Origin: an uncultured SAR86 cluster bacterium
Lineage (GTDB): Bacteria; Pseudomonadota; Gammaproteobacteria; Magnimaribacterales; D2472
DNA: 64,000 nt
Direction of reading: 5' to 3'
NCBI GenBank assembly: GCA_902632555.1
Contig: CACPCZ010000003.1
Location: forward strand, 5,001-69,000
Of this stretch, positions 29,226 to 39,897 are shown in pieces (the first letter of the stretch is position 1; every line of letters starts with the position of its first letter). The translations under genes and the position numbers were made by a program. The notes under the pieces are model-generated. The model worked only from the letters and a program-made list of their open reading frames with translations, searched no databases and was not told the origin of the DNA.

Positions 29226-31328
29226 ATGGCAAGAGACACAGTATTAAATAAATATAGAAACGTCGGTATTTGTGCTCACGTAGATGCAGGTAAAACCACA
29301 ACTACAGAAAGAGTATTATTTTATACTGGACTATCTCACAAGATTGGTGAAGTTCATGACGGTGCTGCTGTTATGGATTGGATGGAGCAAGAGCAAGAAA
29401 GAGGAATTACAATTACTTCTGCTGCCACAACATGTTTCTGGAGTGGTATGGAGCAGCAATTTCAACAACACAGAATTAATATTATCGATACGCCTGGACA
29501 CGTAGATTTTACAATTGAAGTTGAGCGTTCGTTAAGGGTGTTAGATGGTGCAGTTGTAGTTTTCTGTGGTACTTCTGGAGTCGAGCCACAATCAGAAACT
29601 GTTTGGCGCCAAGCTAATAGATATGAGGTACCAAGAATTGTTTTTGTTAATAAAATGGACAGAGCTGGAGCAAATTTTGAGAAGGTTGTTGATCAAATTA
29701 AGGATAGATTGCAAGCTAATGTAGTTCCAATTCAATTAAATATAGGCGCTGAAGAAGATTTTAAAGGAGTTGTAGATTTAATTAAGATGAGGGCCATATA
29801 TTGGAATGAAGAAGATCAAGGCCTTACTTTTGACTCAAAAGAAATTCCTGACGAACTTATCGAAAAGTGTAATAAATTAAGAGAAGAAATGGTTGAAGCA
29901 GCTGCTGAAGCAAATGAAGAGTTGATGGATGCATATCTCGAATCCGGAGAACTTTCCGAAGATCAAATTAAAGAGGGTCTGAGAATACGATCATTATCAA
30001 ATGAGATAATTTTGGCTCTTTGTGGCTCCGCATTTAAAAATAAAGGTGTTCAAGCAGTTTTAGATGCTGTCATTGATTTTCTTCCTGCTCCCGATGAGGT
30101 TAAAGCAATTGAAGGAGTTATTCCAAATAATTCAGAAGAAGATGAGCAGGTTGACACAAGATCATCATCTGATGAGGAACCATTTTCAGCATTGGCATTC
30201 AAAATTGCAACAGATCCATTTGTTGGAACTTTAACATTTATTAGAGTTTATTCTGGTGTTTTGAGTGTAGGTGATGGTGTCATGAATACAACAAAATCTA
30301 AAAAAGAAAGAGTTGGAAGAATGGTACAGATGCATTCCAATAATAGAGAAGAAATTAAGGAAGTGAGAGCTGGAGATATAGCAGCTTGTATTGGCCTGAA
30401 AGACATAACAACAGGAGATACACTCTCTGATTCTGATAAACCGATTGTATTAGAAAGAATGGATTTTCCAGAACCAGTAATTTCAGTGGCTGTTGAGCCG
30501 AAATCCAAACAAGATCAAGAAAAAATGTCTTTAGCTTTAGGTAAATTAGCTCAAGAAGATCCATCTTTTAGAGTTGCAAGTGATGAAGAGTCTGGTCAAA
30601 CAATCATTTCCGGTATGGGAGAACTTCATTTAGATGTTCTTGTAGATAGAATGAAGAGGGAATTTTCAGTTGAAGCCAACATCGGCAAGCCACAAGTTGC
30701 ATACAGGGAAACAATCAAGGAAACAGTTGATGTAGAAGGAAAATTTGTTAGACAAAGCGGTGGTAAAGGACAATATGGCCATGTTTGGTTAAAACTTGAG
30801 CCGCTTGGACTAGACGATGAATATGAATTTGTAGATAAAATTGTGGGCGGTGTTATTCCTAAAGAGTACATTCCGGCTGTTAATAAAGGAATTCAAGAAC
30901 AAATGCAAAACGGTGTTATTGCTGGCTATCCACTTCTTGCATTAAGAGCCACTCTTTATGATGGTTCATTTCATGATGTTGATTCAAATGAAATGGCATT
31001 CAAAATTGCTGGTTCAATGGCCTTAAAAGAAGGTGCAAATAAAGCAAAACCTGCACTTTTAGAGCCAATTATGAAAGTTGTAGTCGTTACACCAGAAGAG
31101 CATATGGGTGATGTAGTGGGAGATTTAAACAGAAGAAGGGGAATAATTTTGGGTATGGAAGATATTACATCTGGAAAGGAAGTGTCTTCTGAAGTACCTT
31201 TAGCTGAGATGTTTGGTTACGCCACTGACCTTAGATCTCAAACGCAAGGAAGGGCAACTTTTACAATGGAATTTACTAAATATGGAGAGGTTCCTAATAA
31301 TATTGCCGAACAGCTAAAAACCTCATAA
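29226..31328 (+). CDS. fusA: Elongation factor G
   Basis: EF-G is the GTPase that drives translocation and, with RRF, ribosome recycling. The 700 residues show G1 AHVDAGKTT near 17-25, [18 protein letters not shown] and NKMDRAG, followed by domains II-V with the tip loop [13 protein letters not shown] second tuf gene usually follows in gammaproteobacteria. Here a 123-base gap with the rpsJ promoter follows instead. Confidence 0.97.
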   Translation: MARDTVLNKYRNVGICAHVDAGKTTTTERVLFYTGLSHKIGEVHDGAAVMDWMEQEQERGITITSAATTCFWSGMEQQFQQHRINIIDTPGHVDFTIEVERSLRVLDGAVVVFCGTSGVEPQSETVWRQANRYEVPRIVFVNKMDRAGANFEKVVDQIKDRLQANVVPIQLNIGAEEDFKGVVDLIKMRAIYWNEEDQGLTFDSKEIPDELIEKCNKLREEMVEAAAEANEELMDAYLESGELSEDQIKEGLRIRSLSNEIILALCGSAFKNKGVQAVLDAVIDFLPAPDEVKAIEGVIPNNSEEDEQVDTRSSSDEEPFSALAFKIATDPFVGTLTFIRVYSGVLSVGDGVMNTTKSKKERVGRMVQMHSNNREEIKEVRAGDIAACIGLKDITTGDTLSDSDKPIVLERMDFPEPVISVAVEPKSKQDQEKMSLALGKLAQEDPSFRVASDEESGQTIISGMGELHLDVLVDRMKREFSVEANIGKPQVAYRETIKETVDVEGKFVRQSGGKGQYGHVWLKLEPLGLDDEYEFVDKIVGGVIPKEYIPAVNKGIQEQMQNGVIAGYPLLALRATLYDGSFHDVDSNEMAFKIAGSMALKEGANKAKPALLEPIMKVVVVTPEEHMGDVVGDLNRRRGIILGMEDITSGKEVSSEVPLAEMFGYATDLRSQTQGRATFTMEFTKYGEVPNNIAEQLKTS

Positions 31329-31358
31329 AAATAGCGATTAAATAACTGTTCAATAAAG

Positions 31359-31388
31359 TTGACAGCGTTGCTCTAAGAAGCTTAGAAT
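31359..31388 (+). promoter_or_regulatory. Sigma70 promoter of the S10 operon with GC discriminator
   Basis: A consensus TTGACA (31359-31364) and TAGAAT (31383-31388) are 18 bases apart, followed by ACGCCACA. The start would be around 31395, giving a leader of about 57 bases, much shorter than the roughly 170-base L4-controlled leader of E. coli. Confidence 0.8.
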
Positions 31389-31451
31389 ACGCCACATTTT
31401 GCAATTTGTTGAATGTAATAATTTTTTAATATTTGGTAAAAAATAGACATT

Positions 31452-31766
31452 ATGGAGAATCAATCAATCAGAATCAGGTTAAAGGCTTTTGATTATAGAT
31501 TAATTGACGCTTCTGCAAAATTAATAGTTGAAACTGTAAAAAAAACAGGAGCTATTATTAATGGTCCTATTCCTTTACCTGTTAAAAAAGAGAGAACAAC
31601 AGTTTTGATTTCTCCGCATAAAGATAAAGATGCGCGTGATCAATACGAGATTGTTACTTATAAAAGATTGATGGATATTGTTAAACCAACTGATAAAACA
31701 GTTGATGCTTTGATGAAGTTAGATCTATCCTCAGGGGTAGATGTTCAGATAAGTTTAGGACAATAA
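31452..31766 (+). CDS. rpsJ: 30S ribosomal protein S10
   Basis: S10 is a 30S head protein that also serves as NusE in antitermination and couples to NusG. The 104 residues start [16 protein letters not shown] and include [29 protein letters not shown]. It is first in the merged S10-spc-alpha superoperon, which runs to rplQ without an obvious internal terminator. Confidence 0.97.
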   Translation: MENQSIRIRLKAFDYRLIDASAKLIVETVKKTGAIINGPIPLPVKKERTTVLISPHKDKDARDQYEIVTYKRLMDIVKPTDKTVDALMKLDLSSGVDVQISLGQ

Positions 31767-31822
31767 GTTTTAACGCAAATGCGGCCATAGAGGGTTTATA
31801 GCCCCGTAAAAAGGAGATTAAA

Positions 31823-32458
31823 TTGAGCATAGGCTTAATAGGAAAAAAATCTGGAATGTCACGTCTTTTTCTTGAAGATGGTGAGTCTGTACCTGTAACA
31901 GCTGTTTCTGTATGCGGAAACTTTATAGCTGATATCAAAACAAAGGAAAAAAATGGTTACAACGCTTTAGTTATATCCAAGACAAAAAAATCCAATAACT
32001 TAAAAAAATCACAAAAAGAGTTTTTCAAAAAAGTAAATCTTGAGCCTGGCTCATTAGCTGAATTCAGATTAGATGACAATATTGAGGAAGTTTTTGAGAT
32101 CGGAAGTCATTTAACAGCAGATGTATTTGAAGTAGGTCAGCTTGTTGATGTTACAGGAACCTCTAAGGGTAAAGGTTATGCTGGTGTTATAAAAAGACAT
32201 AACTTTTCAATGCAAGATGCAACCCATGGTAATTCTTTAGCTCATAGGGCTCATGGCTCTATTGGACAATGTCAAACTCCTGGAAGAGTTTGGAAAGGTA
32301 AAAAAATGTCTGGTCATATGGGCAATGAACAAAAAACTGTTCAAAGTCTAAAAATTGTTCATATGGACATAGAAAATAATGTGATTTACATAAAAGGTGC
32401 TTTGCCAGGCTTCAATGGATCTGAGGTCAAAATTAAACCCTCAATCAAAGTATCATGA
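31823..32458 (+). CDS. rplC: 50S ribosomal protein L3
   Basis: L3 is an early assembly protein whose extension reaches the peptidyl transferase centre. The 211 residues hold IGLIGKKSGMSRLF and GSIGQCQTPGRVWKGKKMSGHMG, including the Gln methylated by PrmB in E. coli. It starts at TTG, with AAGGAG eight bases upstream. The 56-base gap from rpsJ contains a weak hairpin. The stop overlaps rplD as ATGA. Confidence 0.96.
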   Translation: MSIGLIGKKSGMSRLFLEDGESVPVTAVSVCGNFIADIKTKEKNGYNALVISKTKKSNNLKKSQKEFFKKVNLEPGSLAEFRLDDNIEEVFEIGSHLTADVFEVGQLVDVTGTSKGKGYAGVIKRHNFSMQDATHGNSLAHRAHGSIGQCQTPGRVWKGKKMSGHMGNEQKTVQSLKIVHMDIENNVIYIKGALPGFNGSEVKIKPSIKVS

Positions 32459-33069
32459 AAATAGAATTACTATCAAATACAAAAAATAAAGATATCTCAA
32501 TATCTAATGAAGTATTTAGCAAAGAATTTAACGAATCTTTAATACACCAGGCTGTTGTTAGCTTTATGGCAGCTTCAAGGCAGGGTAGCTCAAAGCAAAA
32601 AAATAGATCTGAGGTTAGAGGTGGCGGTAAAAAACCATATAGACAAAAAGGAACTGGCAGAGCTAGGGCCGGAACAATTAGAAGCCCTTTGTGGAGAGGT
32701 GGTGGTGTAACATTTGCAGCAAGACCAAGGGACTACAGCAAGAAACTAAATAAAAAAATGTATCGTGCTGCCATTAAGTCAATTTTCTCAGAGTTAGTAA
32801 GACAAAATAGACTAGTAGCAATTGAAAAACCTGTTTTAGAGAAACCTAAAACAAAAGAGATAGCAAGTTTCTTAAACGAGTTTTCTCTGAGCAAAGTTTT
32901 AATCATTACTGATGAGCTTGATATTAATCTTTACTTATCCGCTAGAAATATTCCAAACGTTGATGTAATTACTGTAAGAGAGATTAATCCAGTAAATTTA
33001 CTAAAACCGCATAAAGTTGCTGTCACAAGTGAAGCGTTGAAGCAAATAGAGGAGTGGATAAATGGTTAA
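32455..33069 (+). CDS. rplD: 50S ribosomal protein L4
   Basis: L4 lines the peptide exit tunnel and in E. coli autoregulates the S10 operon. The 204 residues contain the tunnel loop SRQGSSKQKNRSEVRGGGKKPYRQKGTGRARAGT and LWRGGGVTFAARPRDYS. The matching long S10 leader is missing here, so this control is doubtful. The rplW start overlaps its end by eight bases. Confidence 0.96.
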   Translation: MKIELLSNTKNKDISISNEVFSKEFNESLIHQAVVSFMAASRQGSSKQKNRSEVRGGGKKPYRQKGTGRARAGTIRSPLWRGGGVTFAARPRDYSKKLNKKMYRAAIKSIFSELVRQNRLVAIEKPVLEKPKTKEIASFLNEFSLSKVLIITDELDINLYLSARNIPNVDVITVREINPVNLLKPHKVAVTSEALKQIEEWING

Positions 33070-33358
33070 AGAAAAACTCTACACTCTTATTAAATCACCA
33101 ATCATAACTGAGCAAACAGCTCAGTTAGGCGAAAATTTGAAGCAAGTTGTATTCAAGGTTGATCTTTCAGCAAATAAATCTGAAATCAAAAAAGCAGTTG
33201 AAGAACTATTTAAAGTTCAAGTTTTAAATGTTACTACTTCTGTTGTTAAAGGAAAAAGGAAAAGAAATAGATTTGGTATATATAAAAAGTCAAATTATAA
33301 AAAAGCTTTTGTTTCCATCAGTGAAGATTCTGAAATCCAATTTGAGGGCATTAACTAA
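33062..33358 (+). CDS. rplW: 50S ribosomal protein L23
   Basis: L23 sits at the tunnel exit and docks trigger factor and SRP. The 98 residues include [14 protein letters not shown] and a C-terminal beta segment with [24 protein letters not shown]. It overlaps rplD upstream and shares one base with rplB downstream. Confidence 0.95.
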   Translation: MVKEKLYTLIKSPIITEQTAQLGENLKQVVFKVDLSANKSEIKKAVEELFKVQVLNVTTSVVKGKRKRNRFGIYKKSNYKKAFVSISEDSEIQFEGIN

Positions 33359-34182
33359 TGGCTATTGTTAAATCTAAACCTACCAGTCCAGGAAGAAGAG
33401 GGTTAATTTCTGTAAAATCCGACTTGTATAAAGGAAAGCCTCATAAATCACTTTTAGAGCCAAAATCTAAAAAAGGCGGTAGAAATAATAATGGAAGAAT
33501 AACTGTTCGCCATCAAGGCGGCGGTCATAAACAGCATTATAGAGTTATTGACTTTAAACGGAACAAATTTAATATTCCAGCTACTGTGGAAAGGATCGAA
33601 TATGATCCGAATAGATCAGCACATATAGCGCTTTTAAAATATAAGGATGGTGAGAGAAGATATATCATTGCTCCATCAAGAATTAAGGTTGGTGACGAAA
33701 TAATTTCAGCTGACAATTGTGAAATTAAGCCAGGTAATTCTATGAAACTTAAGGATATACCTCTTGGTACTAATGTGCACTGTGTTGAACTTAAACCAAT
33801 GAAAGGCGCCCAAATTGCAAGAAGTGCTGGAACATCAGCAAGATTAGTTGCTAAAGAGGGAATTTATGCAACTCTGAGACTTCAATCTGGTGAAACTAGA
33901 AAAGTACTATGGGAATGTCGTGCAACATTAGGGACCGTTTCAAATCAAGAAAATAATTTGAAATCGTTAGGAAAAGCAGGAGCAAAAAGATGGAGAGGTG
34001 TTAGGCCAACCGTTAGAGGCGTTGCTATGAATCCTGTTGACCACCCACATGGTGGTGGTGAAGGAAGAACGTCTGGTGGAAGACATCCATCAACTCCTTG
34101 GGGTAAACCTACTAAAGGATATAAGACAAGAAAAAATCAAAGAACTGATGACTTAATTATCAGAAGAAGAGGAAATAAATAA
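33358..34182 (+). CDS. rplB: 50S ribosomal protein L2
   Basis: L2 stabilises subunit association and the peptidyl transferase region. The 274 residues contain [19 protein letters not shown] near the start and [16 protein letters not shown] near 220-236, with the conserved His of the catalytic region. It ends with the basic tail [18 protein letters not shown]. Confidence 0.97.
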   Translation: MAIVKSKPTSPGRRGLISVKSDLYKGKPHKSLLEPKSKKGGRNNNGRITVRHQGGGHKQHYRVIDFKRNKFNIPATVERIEYDPNRSAHIALLKYKDGERRYIIAPSRIKVGDEIISADNCEIKPGNSMKLKDIPLGTNVHCVELKPMKGAQIARSAGTSARLVAKEGIYATLRLQSGETRKVLWECRATLGTVSNQENNLKSLGKAGAKRWRGVRPTVRGVAMNPVDHPHGGGEGRTSGGRHPSTPWGKPTKGYKTRKNQRTDDLIIRRRGNK

Positions 34183-34183
34183 A

Positions 34184-34456
34184 ATGCCAAGATCACTAAA
34201 AAAAGGACCTTTTGTTGATATTTCTTTGTCTAAGAAAGTTGAAGCTGCGTTAGCAAATAATGATAAGAAACCTATAAAAACTTGGTCAAGGAGATCAATG
34301 ATAATACCTTCAATGGTAGGTCTTACAATATCGGTTCATAATGGCAGACAACATGTGCCAGTATTTATAAATGAAGATATGGTAGGTCATAAACTTGGTG
34401 AATTTGCTATAACACGAACATTCAAGATGCACTCTGGTGATAGGAAGGCAAAATAA
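34184..34456 (+). CDS. rpsS: 30S ribosomal protein S19
   Basis: S19 binds the 30S head near the A-site tRNA. The 90 residues start [11 protein letters not shown] and hold [30 protein letters not shown] and [13 protein letters not shown]. It is one base from rplB and shares a base with rplV. Confidence 0.97.
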   Translation: MPRSLKKGPFVDISLSKKVEAALANNDKKPIKTWSRRSMIIPSMVGLTISVHNGRQHVPVFINEDMVGHKLGEFAITRTFKMHSGDRKAK

Positions 34457-34794
34457 TGGAAACAAGAGCATACTTAAAAGGAACAAGATTATCACCACAA
34501 AAGGCTGCTCTTGTTGCTAATCAAATTAGAGGGAAATCAGTTGATGAAGCTATGGATTTCTTGAGTTTTAACAAGCAAAAAGGATCTGCGGTTATAAAGA
34601 AGCTACTCGAATCTGCTATCGCAAATGCTGAAAATAATAGTAATGCAGACATAGACAAACTTTCTATATCTTCAATCATCGTAAATCAGGGAATGAGACT
34701 TAAAAGGATGAAACCCAGAGCACGAGGCAGAGCTGACAGAATAATAAAACCAACGTGCCACATAGAAATAATTTTGAGTGAGGAAAAAGAATAA
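34456..34794 (+). CDS. rplV: 50S ribosomal protein L22
   Basis: L22 forms part of the exit tunnel constriction and the macrolide-binding region. The 112 residues show [21 protein letters not shown] and the tunnel hairpin ending [22 protein letters not shown], unaltered by insertions. It overlaps rpsS and rpsC by single bases. Confidence 0.97.
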   Translation: METRAYLKGTRLSPQKAALVANQIRGKSVDEAMDFLSFNKQKGSAVIKKLLESAIANAENNSNADIDKLSISSIIVNQGMRLKRMKPRARGRADRIIKPTCHIEIILSEEKE

Positions 34795-35453
34795 TGGGAC
34801 AGAAAGTTAACCCAAATGGTTTTAGACTAGGAGTTTCTAAAAAACAAAACGCAAATTGGTATGCAAAGGGAAAAGATTTTTCAAATAACCTTATTCAAGA
34901 CCTCAAAGTAAGAGAGTTCTTATCGAAAAAGTTAAAAAACTCCTCAATAAGTAAAGTTGAATTAGAAAGAACCGCTGAGAGCTTTATAGTAAATATTCAT
35001 ACTGCTAGACCGGGCATTATCATTGGTAAGAGAGGGGAAGAAATTGAGAATCTCAAAAAAGCTGTTGAAAAGATTGTAAAAGGACCTTCTCAAATTAATA
35101 TTAAAGAAGTAAAAAAACCTGACCTAGATGCTCAAATACTTGCAGAGGGTGTAGCCCAACAGCTAGAAAAAAGAGTTATGTTCAGACGCGCAATGAAAAG
35201 AACAGTTCAAAGCGCCTTAAGACAAAGTGCTAAAGGTGTTCGAATCGAAGTATCAGGAAGATTAAATGGTGCAGAAATTGCTCGAACTGAGTGGTATAGA
35301 GAGGGTAGAGTTCCACTCCATACTTTGAGAGCAGATATTGATTACGGTACTGCAGAAGCACTTACAACATATGGAATTATTGGAGTAAAAGTTTGGGTTT
35401 ATAGAGGAGAAATAACTGAAGATCCATATAAATCAGGGCAGGGAGTAAGTTAA
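34794..35453 (+). CDS. rpsC: 30S ribosomal protein S3
   Basis: S3 is part of the mRNA entry helicase of the 30S head. The 219 residues start [13 protein letters not shown], carry the KH-type [14 protein letters not shown] near residue 75, and end in the C-terminal domain [31 protein letters not shown]. It is somewhat shorter than the E. coli protein (233), through a shorter tail. Confidence 0.97.
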   Translation: MGQKVNPNGFRLGVSKKQNANWYAKGKDFSNNLIQDLKVREFLSKKLKNSSISKVELERTAESFIVNIHTARPGIIIGKRGEEIENLKKAVEKIVKGPSQINIKEVKKPDLDAQILAEGVAQQLEKRVMFRRAMKRTVQSALRQSAKGVRIEVSGRLNGAEIARTEWYREGRVPLHTLRADIDYGTAEALTTYGIIGVKVWVYRGEITEDPYKSGQGVS

Positions 35454-35455
35454 TA

Positions 35456-35866
35456 ATGTTACAGCCAAAACAAACTAAATTTAGAAAAATGCACAAAGGC
35501 CGCAATAGGGGTCTTGCACAAAATGGAAATACGATTGCATTTGGTCGTTTTGGTTTAGTAGCATCTGATAGAGGAAGAATTACAGCTAGACAGATCGAAG
35601 CTGCAAGAAGAGCAATGACAAGATATATAAAAAGAGGTGGAAATATTTGGATAAGAATTTTCCCCGATAAACCTATAACAAAAAAACCTCTTGAAGTAAG
35701 AATGGGTAAAGGTAAAGGAAATGTTGAGTATTGGGTTGCCTTGGTTCAACCAGGAAAGATTATGTTTGAAATGGCTGGTGTTGAAGAGGAACTAGCGAGA
35801 GAAGCCTTTAGACTGGCATCTGCAAAATTACCAATAAAAACTCATTTTATTAAGAAGGATTTGTAA
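35456..35866 (+). CDS. rplP: 50S ribosomal protein L16
   Basis: L16 contacts the A-site tRNA elbow and is needed for late 50S assembly. The 136 residues match E. coli and include [43 protein letters not shown] and [13 protein letters not shown], with the Arg hydroxylated by RoxA in E. coli. It starts two bases after rpsC. Confidence 0.97.
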   Translation: MLQPKQTKFRKMHKGRNRGLAQNGNTIAFGRFGLVASDRGRITARQIEAARRAMTRYIKRGGNIWIRIFPDKPITKKPLEVRMGKGKGNVEYWVALVQPGKIMFEMAGVEEELAREAFRLASAKLPIKTHFIKKDL

Positions 35867-35867
35867 T

Positions 35868-36074
35868 ATGAATAAAGAGTTAGCAGATTTAAGAAAAAAG
35901 AATGTTGAACAGCTTGACGCTGAGCTTATTTCTGCTCGAGAGTCTCAGTTCGGATTAAGAATTAAACATAAAACCGGACAACTTAATGAGACAAGCGAAT
36001 TAATGAAAGTTAGAAAAAAAATTGCTCAAATTAAGACAATTTTAAATGAGATAAAACAAAAGGGTGATAAATAA
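35868..36074 (+). CDS. rpmC: 50S ribosomal protein L29
   Basis: L29 is a small two-helix protein at the tunnel exit next to L23. The 68 residues show [17 protein letters not shown] and the conserved [30 protein letters not shown] helix. It shares one base with rpsQ. Confidence 0.95.
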   Translation: MNKELADLRKKNVEQLDAELISARESQFGLRIKHKTGQLNETSELMKVRKKIAQIKTILNEIKQKGDK

Positions 36075-36337
36075 TGGAAGCAACTAATCCAAGAGTTTTA
36101 ACTGGTGTTGTAACAAGCGATAAGGCTGACAAGACAATAACTGTGAAAGTTGAAAGAAAAGTAAAACATCCTTTATACGGAAAAGTTATTAAACGTGCTA
36201 CGAAGGTCCACGCTCATGACGAAACAAATTCTGCATCCATTGGTGACATAGTTTCAGTTAGAGAATGCAGACCAATTTCAAAAAGTAAAACTTGGATGTT
36301 AGTAGATAACAAAAAGGCTGATAAGGAGGATTCATAA
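36074..36337 (+). CDS. rpsQ: 30S ribosomal protein S17
   Basis: S17 is an early-binding OB-fold protein of the 30S body. The 87 residues include [31 protein letters not shown] and [24 protein letters not shown] ribosome site for rplN lies inside its last codons. Confidence 0.96.
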   Translation: MEATNPRVLTGVVTSDKADKTITVKVERKVKHPLYGKVIKRATKVHAHDETNSASIGDIVSVRECRPISKSKTWMLVDNKKADKEDS

Positions 36338-36705
36338 TGATACAGATGCAATCCTTATTAAAAATTGCAGATAACAGCGGAGCAAGAAGTGTTATGTGTA
36401 TAAAGGTTCTTGGAGGATCTAAGAGGCGTTATGCAAACATAGGCGATATCATTAAAGTCGCCGTAAGAGAGGCCATACCAACTGGAAAGGTAAAAAAGGG
36501 CCAAGTTGTAGATGCTTTAATAGTAAGAACAAAGAAAGGTGTTAGAAGAAGAGACGGCTCATTAATAAAATTTGATGAAAATGCAGCTGTATTGGTTAAC
36601 GCTCAAAAAGCTCCAATTGGAACAAGAGTTTTTGGCCCTGTAACAAGAGAGTTAAGAGATGGTAGGCATATGAAGATTTTATCGCTGGCTCCAGAGGTTT
36701 TATAA
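36337..36705 (+). CDS. rplN: 50S ribosomal protein L14
   Basis: L14 forms an intersubunit bridge and is the docking site of the silencing factor RsfS. The 122 residues start [28 protein letters not shown] and end [16 protein letters not shown]. It shares a base with rpsQ and is followed by rplX after two bases. Confidence 0.97.
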   Translation: MIQMQSLLKIADNSGARSVMCIKVLGGSKRRYANIGDIIKVAVREAIPTGKVKKGQVVDALIVRTKKGVRRRDGSLIKFDENAAVLVNAQKAPIGTRVFGPVTRELRDGRHMKILSLAPEVL

Positions 36706-36707
36706 AG

Positions 36708-37043
36708 ATGAATAAATTATTAGTTCCAACAAAACTAAGATCAGGTGATGAAGTTGTTGTCATTGCTGGTAAAGACATTGGTAAAAAAGGCACATTAAGA
36801 CAGATATTAAAAACAAAAAATAAAGGTATTGTCACTGGAATAAACATTGTAAAAAAACACACTAAACCAAATCCTGAGATGGGTATTGCTGGCGGAGTAG
36901 TTGAACAAGAAGCTGCAATTGCCTTATCAAACTTGGCAATATGGAATCCAAAGAAAAAAGCTGGGGACAAGATTAAATATTCAACTGACAAAGATGGCAA
37001 AAAAATAAGATTATATAAATCTGATGGGGCAGAAATTAAGTAA
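36708..37043 (+). CDS. rplX: 50S ribosomal protein L24
   Basis: L24 is an assembly initiator for the 50S subunit near the tunnel exit. The 111 residues contain the KOW motif RSGDEVVVIAGKDIGKKGTL, then GINIVKKHTKPNPEMG and ALSNLAIWNPK. It directly adjoins rplE. Confidence 0.96.
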   Translation: MNKLLVPTKLRSGDEVVVIAGKDIGKKGTLRQILKTKNKGIVTGINIVKKHTKPNPEMGIAGGVVEQEAAIALSNLAIWNPKKKAGDKIKYSTDKDGKKIRLYKSDGAEIK

Positions 37044-37583
37044 ATGGCTAATTTAAAAGATAAGTACTTTAATGAATTGAGGCCTACTCTTCAGAAAGAG
37101 TTAGGACTTGGTAACATTATGGCTGTTCCAAAGCTTACAAAAGTCGTTATTAACATGGGTGTTGGAGAGGCAGCAAATGATAAAAAGTATCTAGAGTCTG
37201 CGCTTGAAAATTTAACTGTCATAGCAGGACAGAAACCTATAGTTACAAAGGCTAGGAAATCTGTTGCAAGTTTCAAAATTAGAGAAGGTTGGCCTTTAGG
37301 ATGCAAGGTTACTCTTAGAGGAAACAAAATGTATGATTTTATTGAAAGATTGATTAATATTGCCATTCCAAGAGAAAGGGATTTTAGAGGTTTAAATCCA
37401 AAATCTTTTGATCAACAAGGTAATTATACATTTGGAATAAAAGAACAAATTATTTTCCCAGAAATTAATTATGACAACATCGATAATATAAGAGGTATGG
37501 ATGTTTGTATAAATACATCAGCACAAAACAAAGAACATGCTAAAGCTTTGTTAAAAGTTTTAGATTTTCCATTCAAACAATAG
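37044..37583 (+). CDS. rplE: 50S ribosomal protein L5
   Basis: L5 binds 5S rRNA in the central protuberance. The 179 residues equal E. coli in length and include [42 protein letters not shown] and [12 protein letters not shown]. The gene starts directly on the base after rplX, so there is no spacer here for an S8 repressor site outside coding sequence. Confidence 0.97.
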   Translation: MANLKDKYFNELRPTLQKELGLGNIMAVPKLTKVVINMGVGEAANDKKYLESALENLTVIAGQKPIVTKARKSVASFKIREGWPLGCKVTLRGNKMYDFIERLINIAIPRERDFRGLNPKSFDQQGNYTFGIKEQIIFPEINYDNIDNIRGMDVCINTSAQNKEHAKALLKVLDFPFKQ

Positions 37584-37591
37584 GTATAAGT

Positions 37592-37897
37592 ATGGCTAAA
37601 AAATCAATGATAGCAAGAGAAGTTAAGAGAATTAAAACGGTTGCAAAATACGCTGAAAAAAGAGCTGCTTTAAAGACTCAGATGAATGATCAGTCTTTAT
37701 CTACTGAAGAAAGGTATGATGCAAGAATAAAATTTCAAAAACTTCCAAGAAATTCAAGTCCCTCAAGAGTGGTAAGAAGATGTCAAGTAACTGGAAGGCC
37801 CCATGCTGTTTATAGAAAATTCGGCTTAAGTCGAATTAAATTGAGAGAGGCAGCCATGAGAGGCGACATTCCAGGTTTAGTTAAATCAAGTTGGTAA
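37592..37897 (+). CDS. rpsN: 30S ribosomal protein S14 (zinc-independent form)
   Basis: S14 is a 30S head protein. The 101 residues match the long, Cys-poor C-minus type of E. coli, with a single Cys and no CXXC pair. They carry [44 protein letters not shown]. Use of a zinc-independent form means no zinc demand here. Confidence 0.97.
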   Translation: MAKKSMIAREVKRIKTVAKYAEKRAALKTQMNDQSLSTEERYDARIKFQKLPRNSSPSRVVRRCQVTGRPHAVYRKFGLSRIKLREAAMRGDIPGLVKSSW

Positions 37898-37901
37898 TAT
37901 T

Positions 37902-38297
37902 ATGAGTTTTCAAGATCCTATTTCAGACTGTCTAACTAGAATTCGTAACGGACTTATGCGCGGTAAAACTCACGTAGAAGTGCCGTATTCAAAATTAAAA
38001 CATGACTTAGTAAATGTTCTAGTAGCAGAGGGCTATTTAAAATCTGTTAATAAAATCGATTCGGGTATGAAACCAACAATGAAGGTTGAATTAAAATATC
38101 ACAATTCTGAGCCAGTTATCAAAGAACTTAAAAGAATAAGTAAACCAAGTTTAAGAAAATACTCAGGTGCTTCTACCATAGACACAGTTAAGGGTGGCTT
38201 AGGCTCTTTCATTTTATCCACAAATCAGGGTTTGATGACTGACAGAGACGCAAAAGCTAAAAATGTTGGTGGAGAAATTTTGTGTGAGGTATTTTAA
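37902..38297 (+). CDS. rpsH: 30S ribosomal protein S8
   Basis: S8 binds the centre of 16S rRNA early in assembly and in E. coli represses the spc operon. The 131 residues show QDPISDCLTRIRNGLMRGK and the C-terminal STIDTVKGGLGSFILSTNQGLMTDRDAK with the usual rRNA-contacting Ser/Thr region. It shares a base with rplF. Confidence 0.96.
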   Translation: MSFQDPISDCLTRIRNGLMRGKTHVEVPYSKLKHDLVNVLVAEGYLKSVNKIDSGMKPTMKVELKYHNSEPVIKELKRISKPSLRKYSGASTIDTVKGGLGSFILSTNQGLMTDRDAKAKNVGGEILCEVF

Positions 38298-38848
38298 TGT
38301 CTAGAGTTGCAAAAAGCCCAATTTCAATTGTCGACGGAGTAAACGTCACAGTCGAAAATAACAAAGTTCTTGTAAAAGGCTCAAAAGGTGAGCTTGAGTT
38401 TGTATTACCTGAAACAGTATCTTTGAATATTTCAGACGATTCCATTATTAACGTTGAATATAACGAAGCCATTCAACAATCAATCGCTTTAGCAGGTACT
38501 TCTAGATCAATTATTAATAATATGATTATTGGTGTTTCAAAAGGCTTTGAAAAAAAGCTAGAACTCATTGGAGTTGGATATAGAGCAAAAGCTTCAGGAA
38601 AATTATTAGAACTAACTTTAGGATTTTCTCATCCTATTAAATATCAATTGCCTCCTGAAGTTGAAGTTGAAACTCCATCTCAAACAGAAGTTATTTTAAA
38701 GAGCCATAACAAACAGATACTTGGTCAAGCTGCTGCAGAAATTAGAGCTTTTAGACCTCCTGAGCCATATAAAGGTAAAGGAGTAAGATATTCTGATGAA
38801 CAAGTGAAAAGGAAAGAAGCTAAGAAGGCTGCTGGAGCAGGAGCATAA
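38297..38848 (+). CDS. rplF: 50S ribosomal protein L6
   Basis: L6 lies at the base of the stalk next to the sarcin-ricin loop. The 183 residues form two repeated alpha-beta domains, the second with [25 protein letters not shown] and [19 protein letters not shown]. The short Ala/Gly-rich tail makes it slightly longer than E. coli L6. Confidence 0.97.
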   Translation: MSRVAKSPISIVDGVNVTVENNKVLVKGSKGELEFVLPETVSLNISDDSIINVEYNEAIQQSIALAGTSRSIINNMIIGVSKGFEKKLELIGVGYRAKASGKLLELTLGFSHPIKYQLPPEVEVETPSQTEVILKSHNKQILGQAAAEIRAFRPPEPYKGKGVRYSDEQVKRKEAKKAAGAGA

Positions 38849-38850
38849 TT

Positions 38851-39198
38851 ATGAGTTTTAAAAATACTTCAAGAATTAGAAGAGCAAAAAAATCTAGAAT
38901 TCACATGAAAGACCAAGAATCACCTAGATTATCAGTGTTTAGATCATCTAGACATTTTTATGCACAAATATTTGACAGTTTGGGCTCTAAAGTAATTGTT
39001 TCAGCTTCAACTATTGAAAAGGATCTTAAGATTGATTCAAACAATGTTGAAGGCGCAATTGCTGTTGGAAGAAAAGTTGCTGAAAGAGCACTTGAAAACG
39101 GTATCAAGAAAGTAGTTTTTGATAGGTCTGGATATAAATATCATGGACGTATCAAAGCTTTGGCAGATTCTGCAAGAGAAGCAGGGTTGGAGTTTTAA
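38851..39198 (+). CDS. rplR: 50S ribosomal protein L18
   Basis: L18 binds 5S rRNA together with L5. The 115 residues include [18 protein letters not shown] and the C-terminal [26 protein letters not shown], the strongest family signature. It lies two bases after rplF. Confidence 0.97.
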   Translation: MSFKNTSRIRRAKKSRIHMKDQESPRLSVFRSSRHFYAQIFDSLGSKVIVSASTIEKDLKIDSNNVEGAIAVGRKVAERALENGIKKVVFDRSGYKYHGRIKALADSAREAGLEF

Positions 39199-39201
39199 TT
39201 T

Positions 39202-39711
39202 ATGAAAGAAGATAACACTATGACAAATCAACAGGTTGATACTCTCGAAGAAAAGTTAGTTCAAGTTAATAGAGTAGCTAAAGTTGTTAAAGGTGGAAGA
39301 ATTTTTGGGTTTACCGCTTTAACAGTAGTTGGTGATGGAAACGGTAGAGTTGGATTTGGCAGAGGTAAGGCCAAAGAAGTACCAATCGCAATTCAAAAGG
39401 CCATGGAAAATGCCAGACGAAGCATGGTTGAAGTTGAACTAAACAATACTACCCTATGGTATCCAATTAAAGCGAAACATGGATCAGCTAATGTTTATAT
39501 GCAGCCAGCTTCAGAAGGAACAGGAATTATTGCCGGTGGTGCTATGAGAGCAGTTTTAGAATTAGCTGGAGTTCAAAATGTTTTAGCAAAATGTTATGGC
39601 TCAACTAATCCTGTAAATGTTGTAAGAGCAACAATAAATGCATTGAGTGCTATGGAATCTCCTGAAACTGTTGCTGCTAGAAGAGGTAAGAAAGTAGAAG
39701 AAATATCATGA
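39202..39711 (+). CDS. rpsE: 30S ribosomal protein S5
   Basis: S5 lines the mRNA entry channel and influences decoding accuracy. The 169 residues include [38 protein letters not shown] and [26 protein letters not shown] keep the first ATG, with GGAG in the end of rplR. An ATG six codons later is a possible alternative start. The stop overlaps rpmD as ATGA. Confidence 0.96.
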   Translation: MKEDNTMTNQQVDTLEEKLVQVNRVAKVVKGGRIFGFTALTVVGDGNGRVGFGRGKAKEVPIAIQKAMENARRSMVEVELNNTTLWYPIKAKHGSANVYMQPASEGTGIIAGGAMRAVLELAGVQNVLAKCYGSTNPVNVVRATINALSAMESPETVAARRGKKVEEIS

Positions 39712-39896
39712 GTAAAGATCAAACAATAACAATAAAATTAGTTAAAAGTGGAATCGGAAGGATGAAGAATCACAAACTTTGTATCAAAGGACTCGGTTTT
39801 AAGAAACTAAATCAAGTTGTTACTGTTGAAGACACACCTAGCAATAGGGGCATGATTAATAAAATTTCAGATATGTTAGAAATTATTGAGAGTTAA
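39708..39896 (+). CDS. rpmD: 50S ribosomal protein L30
   Basis: L30 is a small peripheral 50S protein missing from some bacteria. The 62 residues show [49 protein letters not shown]. It overlaps the end of rpsE and precedes rplO by one base. Confidence 0.95.
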   Translation: MSKDQTITIKLVKSGIGRMKNHKLCIKGLGFKKLNQVVTVEDTPSNRGMINKISDMLEIIES

Positions 39897-39897
39897 G

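Noticed and set aside
39886..39897. Upstream TTG as start of rplO
   Set aside because: It lies inside rpmD and adds MRVK. The ATG at 39898 matches the known L15 start and follows the rpmD stop.
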